In this document: positions 33,782 to 37,663 of the stretch, one piece after another
Layout of the letters: every line of letters starts with the position of its first letter
How positions within the stretch are numbered: position 1 is the stretch's first letter
Assembly: GCA_910592005.1 (NCBI GenBank)
Contig: CAJVPP010000283.1
Span: 1 to 37,663 of the forward strand
DNA: 37,663 nt
Reading direction: 5' to 3'
From: Funneliformis mosseae
Taxonomy: Eukaryota > Glomeromycota > Glomeromycetes > Glomerales > Glomeraceae
The notes under the pieces: generated by a model
What the model saw: the letters and a program-made list of their open reading frames with translations, nothing else
What the model was told of the DNA's origin: nothing
The model's database searches: none
Program-made: the position numbers and the translations under genes

Positions 33782-34582
33782 TAGAAGCAACTGGAGGAAT
33801 CGTTACTTTTATTTGATGCAAGAGCATACCGATATGCTCTTCATTTCGAGTTCGAGCAGATAGACAAGAAATCATCTATTACTTGGGAGGTATGGTAAGG
33901 GAGCTATTGAAACCTTCTACTAGACTTGAGGAAGAAACCTGGAACGTAACTTGTTTTATCGAAATGGTGTCTCAGAGGGTCAATTTCATCAAGTGTTCGA
34001 TTTTGATATCGAAGCAGTAAAAATTATGTAATTTAATTTATAACATACCCACCTTTATTTCCATTTTCTTAATAACAGATGCATGTACAGCACTTGAAGA
34101 TACATATAAACCATCAACCACCTTTGTAGTCGTACGGAGAGGTCTTCACACTCGCTTATTATCTACAGACGTGAGAGATTCAGATAGGATAGGAAACTTT
34201 CTTGTTGGTACGGTTGTTGAATCAACAATACAAATCCTTTCGAATTCGACGTTTATCTTCAGAGTCGCACTGCAACGCAAGGAACTTCTGCGTCCAACAT
34301 ATTATTACGTATTGTATGATGAAAACCGATTTGATCCCGATTCACTTCAAACCTTATCATACAACTTGTGCTATATACATTTGCGCGATGCAAACGTGCT
34401 GTTTCTATTGTCCCACTAGTGTATTATACGAAATTAGCTTGTTCTAGTGCTAGGATTCATTCACAAGGGAAAATTGGTATATAGATTCAGAATGCCTTGG
34501 TTCTGTATCAGCAGATGTTAAGGTGAAACCTGAATTACGTACTTTATATAGAGAAGATGGAACAAATTTTATCGGTCTATGA
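33782..34582 (+). pseudogene. Decayed Argonaute PIWI domain
   Basis: In-order pieces of a PIWI domain lie in shifting plus-strand frames: FDARAYRYAL; RQEIIYYLGGMVRELLK; YRNGVSEGQFHQVFDFDIEA (to about 34015); after an apparent intron ending ACAG (34075-34078 area), DACTALEDTYKP, TTFVVVRRGLHTRLLSTDV, GTVVESTI, FEFDVYLQS, RPTYYYVLYDENRF, LQTLSYNLCY, then RCKRAVSIVPLVYYTKLACS, and VKPELR near the end. Argonautes load small RNAs for silencing. At least five frameshifts break it. The second catalytic aspartate of the DDH set (normally YRDG) reads Asn (AAT, 33963-33965), and the intron donor reads TTATGT instead of GTATGT. No N, PAZ or MID domain is found upstream. The identification is strong; the gene is dead. 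Confidence 0.85.
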
Positions 34583-35044
34583 ATCGCATGGGTTTATCAC
34601 TAATTTTGGGATTTATTTAATGCTTTGAATTTTTTGAGGTATTGTTCCAATGTACTGTATATACAGTATATTTTCATCTAGAATTTCAAATTCAACGTAT
34701 TTTCATGTTGAGCAAAGTAATAAACAACTGGATATACAACCATTTTCTAATACTACGCTTTTTTTTTTTAATAATTTCCTTTTTCCTTTCTTTAATAAAA
34801 AATAAAAACATATTAATGGCCATTTTTAACGTGGTATATCCGCAGGTCGGTGAATATACTCTCTGAACTTAAGGACCAAAAATATAAAAAGAATTATCCT
34901 CTCGTTCGCATTATTTGCAAAGCAAGTATGAAGCAACTTTTGCCCTTTTCGAAATTATTATACCAACCTAAATCTGTTTAGTCAATAATAAAAGAAAATA
35001 ATTATTTGTTATTTTATTTCTTAGTACTTTAGATAAAGGCGCGT
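34583..35044. other. Spacer between the Argonaute and Kelch pseudogenes
   Basis: A/T-rich sequence with a T-run at 34760-34769. The frame at 34642-34866 has no domain. Nothing else is seen. Confidence 0.5.
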
Positions 35045-35621
35045 TCACTTTGGGTCGGCGATTTTTCGTATAAAGTAAGTTTGTTTTAGTTTCGGGTTCG
35101 ATTCGCAGCGTTGAAAATTTTTTACACTTTTGGTTTTTTTGTTCATTATTCTTGTTGAGTTCTTTTTCAGATATATGTCGGCAAAATTCCTATCTGTTTT
35201 TTCAGGTTTTCCACCGAACAAATACATCTTCCCATAATCATCAGCAATGGCCTTTATACTTTGTTTTTTCTTGATGATGTTGTTATCTACATTTTCGGCA
35301 ATTTGTGGAACACTCCATGAATTACTTGGTATCAAACGCATAAACCAATTCCATTCTTGATTTCCCCATATAAAAAAAAAAGTATCATAATTTGGACCAC
35401 CTCTGACAGATGTAGCAGCACGATGTGCTGGAACAGTATTATTATCTTTTAGATCATACCATATGATATTTTAGCATTAAATGGAAAAGAAACGTCAAGA
35501 TAAAAAATTCTTTTCCAACTATTTCAGTATCATCAGCGAGTCGACCACCCAAGATATAAATTTTTTTATCAATAAGTGTTGCAGTATGAGCAAATCGTTT
35601 TAATGGCTTGAAAGGCTCCAT
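35045..35621 (-). pseudogene. Decayed Kelch-repeat protein gene
   Basis: Minus-strand fragments in changing frames spell Kelch-type blades: FAHTATLIDKKIYILGGRLA, then KEFF / YLDVSFPFNAKI, then WYDLKDNNTVPAHRAATSV with RGGPNYDTFFF, then NSWSVPQIAENV and DYGKMYLFGGKPEKTDRNF. These match the beta-propeller blades (GKMYLFGG cores) of Kelch proteins, a family abundant in these fungi. An acceptor CAG lies just above the first block (35622-35624). One frame break falls in a T-run near KEFF and another near AAAATATCA. After residue FADIY the sequence turns to lysine/asparagine-rich, non-Kelch text ending at 35045. No start or later blades are found, so this is a fragment. Confidence 0.7.
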
Positions 35622-35932
35622 CTGGCAATCGAATTAAAAGCCATATTACAATATATATCGAATAATTCTTTGAAATGATTTACACTTTATTTCCTAAAGA
35701 TTAATTGACAAAGATTTTTTATAAAAAAGAAAACAAATATCATGTTTATATCGTTAATTTATTTATTTAGTAATAATTTAATTTCTTTGGGCGCAGTTCG
35801 TATATCATTTCTCAAAATTTTCACCTAAAAAAAAAAATGTATTTTAGCTTCACATGCAAATTTAAGATCACTTGTTTCGCATCTAGGGTTTCATAAAGTA
35901 ATTAAGTATTTTATTATTTGGGAATTTTATCC

Positions 35933-36240
35933 TACTGATAATCAAAAAAAATAACTTACTATCTATTTGATTATTAATTATTAATTATTTTTTAAATAAA
36001 AAATTTAATTGACTTTAAATTATAATAATAAATATAATTAAATACTGATAATCAATAAAAATAACTTACTCCTTAATAAAATTTATTAATTTAGATAAAA
36101 AATTTAGTTGATTTTAAATTACAAGTAATAAGTATAATTAAATATTGATAATTAATAAAATAACTTATAATATAAATTATTAATTATTAATTATTTTTTA
36201 AATAAATAACTTAGTAAATTTTAAATTTTAATACAAATAT
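35933..36240. repeat. Three-copy imperfect tandem repeat, about 100-110 bp units
   Basis: Units begin at 35933, 36043 and 36143 with TACTGATAATCA or TATTGATAATTA followed by AAATAACTTA, and each continues into TTTTAAATT and TATAATTAAA. Copies 1 and 3 also share TTATTAATTATTAATTATTT. Low-complexity divergence is high. Confidence 0.65.
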
Positions 36241-37447
36241 TAATATCTTACTTTTTGTAATATTATAAAGAATATTAATATTTTTAAATTGTAATAAATA
36301 AATAAAAAAAAATCTACTATCTAAATTATTAATATTTTATTTTTAATATAAGTTTTATTTATATAATATTATATATAAATAATTTAATAACTAAAATATC
36401 ATTAATAATCATTAAAAATTTTATATAATAAATTAAATTTAAGTTAAAATATAAAAAATAAATAATTTATTTTTCTATAGTATTATTGATTATTAAATAA
36501 TTTTTTGAATAATAGTTTAATTAAATTTAAAATGTATAAATGAAAATATAATAAAATTTAAATAGTTTACAATCTAAGTATTACAGTCATTAATTTTTTT
36601 TTTTAAAAAAATATCAATTATTAAATAATTATATAAATAAATAATAGATAAATAAAGTTTATTACTATTTAATTCATTTAATGTAGGAGTATCTAAAATT
36701 GATTCTAATATAATGTATTTATTTTAAGAAATTTTGAAATTAATTAATAAATTTATAGCAAAATTTAATATTTAGAAAATTTATAAATATTCTGTATTAT
36801 TTAATTTTTCTAATATTTGAAGCATAATTAATATTTTATTATTTGTTGATTAATTATATTTGTTATTGTATTTACCTTTATTACTTAATACTAGTATTAT
36901 ATTTAAGTTTATTAAATTTTTAATAAATAAAAATATAAATGACAAATTATAATATTATGGTTATTATTATATTTACCTTCATTATTCAAGGATAGTACTA
37001 TATTATAAAATATAATTAACAAATTCATTTTAGTATTGGTTAATTATTTATAGAAATTGTTGTATTTATCTTCATCAATTGAAATTGATTCTATATTCGA
37101 ATTTGACAAAATTTAATTTTTAGCAAACAAAAATGAGAATAATTACCTTCTAATGAGGAAGTCTTTTTAACATCTGTAACTGGCTCTAATGAAAAAATTA
37201 AAGATTTTAGAATATCATCCAATCATTGACATGTTAAGTATCATGCTATTTTATTCTTTTATATATTACAAATTTATTAATATAAAAATGATTATTGGTT
37301 AATGAACATTAGTTAATATCATAATTACCTTAATGTTAACTGATTTTATTTCAAAAACAATATAATATAATTGATAAATGATACCTTTTAATCCTGGATT
37401 TTTTTATTTTACATATTTATTAAATAAAATATTGAGAATTATATAAG

Positions 37448-37535
37448 GCCGGGCAAAAAAATTTTTTAGTTTCTCGTGACTCGACCGCCTCAATTTTTCG
37501 ATTTTTTTAGTAAAATTTTTTATCACGTGACTTTA
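37448..37535. repeat. Compositional boundary, likely edge of a dispersed repeat
   Basis: The A/T tract stops abruptly at GGCCGGGCAAAA, followed by CTCGTGACTCGACCGCCTC and TCACGTGA. The same CACGTGA core appears at the opposite end of the window. This looks like a transposon terminus entering from the right, but only one end is visible. Confidence 0.35.
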
Positions 37536-37663
37536 TAAAATGAAAAATCGTAATAGCATATACTTTATTATAAAAAAATTTAACATACTATTTTGGGATT
37601 TTTTTGTTCTTTGAAACTTGATATTCTTAGCACGTTTTTTTTTGTCAGAACCGGTCATATAAA

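Larger units (their letters stand above)
35622..37663. other. Extremely AT-rich terminal region
   Basis: From about 35950 to 37440 G and C are rare and no usable open frame exists. It holds the three-copy repeat at 35933-36240 and ends in a compositional switch near 37448 (GGCCGGGC) followed by TCACGTGA at 37523-37530. No gene is seen. Confidence 0.6.

Noticed and set aside
35088..35110. GGTTCGATTCG resembles a tRNA B box
   Set aside because: There is no A box or cloverleaf upstream on either strand, and the word lies in the Kelch relic.

Overview
The window looks like nuclear DNA of an arbuscular mycorrhizal (Glomeromycotina) fungus of the Rhizophagus type. The base composition is extremely AT-rich, with long homopolymer tracts. 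The genes carry many short GT-AG introns. Live or broken members of families expanded in these fungi occur here: F-box, BTB-TLDc, Kelch, Argonaute and Uma2-like. The organism is inferred from this content and was not tested by a search.

Layout. 1-2232 is AT-rich spacer with a doubled TCACGTGA element. 2233-3413 (-) is a two-exon sphingolipid delta4-desaturase. 4609-4892 (+) is a frameshifted F-box gene. 5052-6560 (-) is a BTB-BACK-TLDc protein. 6561-10263 is a gene-poor spacer. 10264-10773 (+) encodes a small secreted cysteine protein with three dibasic (Kex2-type) sites. 12265-14290 (+) is a five-exon Frizzled-like seven-helix receptor with a cysteine-rich ectodomain. After an AT-rich gap come three chromatin-type genes in a row on the minus strand: Hir3/CABIN1 (15692-22404, 27 exons, 1548 aa), the SWR1 subunit Vps72/YL1/Swc2 (23036-24624, 7 exons, 370 aa) and a PARP catalytic-domain protein (24975-26106, 4 exons, 292 aa). 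A near-perfect hairpin (26527-26613) and a decayed Uma2-like gene (26764-27441, -) follow. 28519-31839 (+) is an intronless PIG-O/Gpi13 GPI ethanolamine-phosphate transferase. The last 5.8 kb holds a short tandem repeat, a decayed Argonaute PIWI domain (33782-34582, +), a decayed Kelch gene (35045-35621, -) and an almost pure A/T tract with a three-copy tandem repeat.

How the genes relate. Hir3 (replication-independent H3-H4 deposition), Vps72 (H2A.Z exchange) and the PARP-like enzyme may all act on chromatin, and TCACGTGA sites lie upstream of the first two. The desaturase and Gpi13 act in ER lipid and GPI-anchor synthesis. The secreted protein and the Frizzled-like receptor are same-strand neighbours, but nothing in the sequence proves a link. 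For multi-exon genes I derived splice junctions by hand. Reading phase closes across every exon of the six multi-exon models (desaturase, BTB-TLDc, Frizzled-like, Hir3, Vps72, PARP), which is strong internal support. No CRISPR array, tRNA or rRNA was found.
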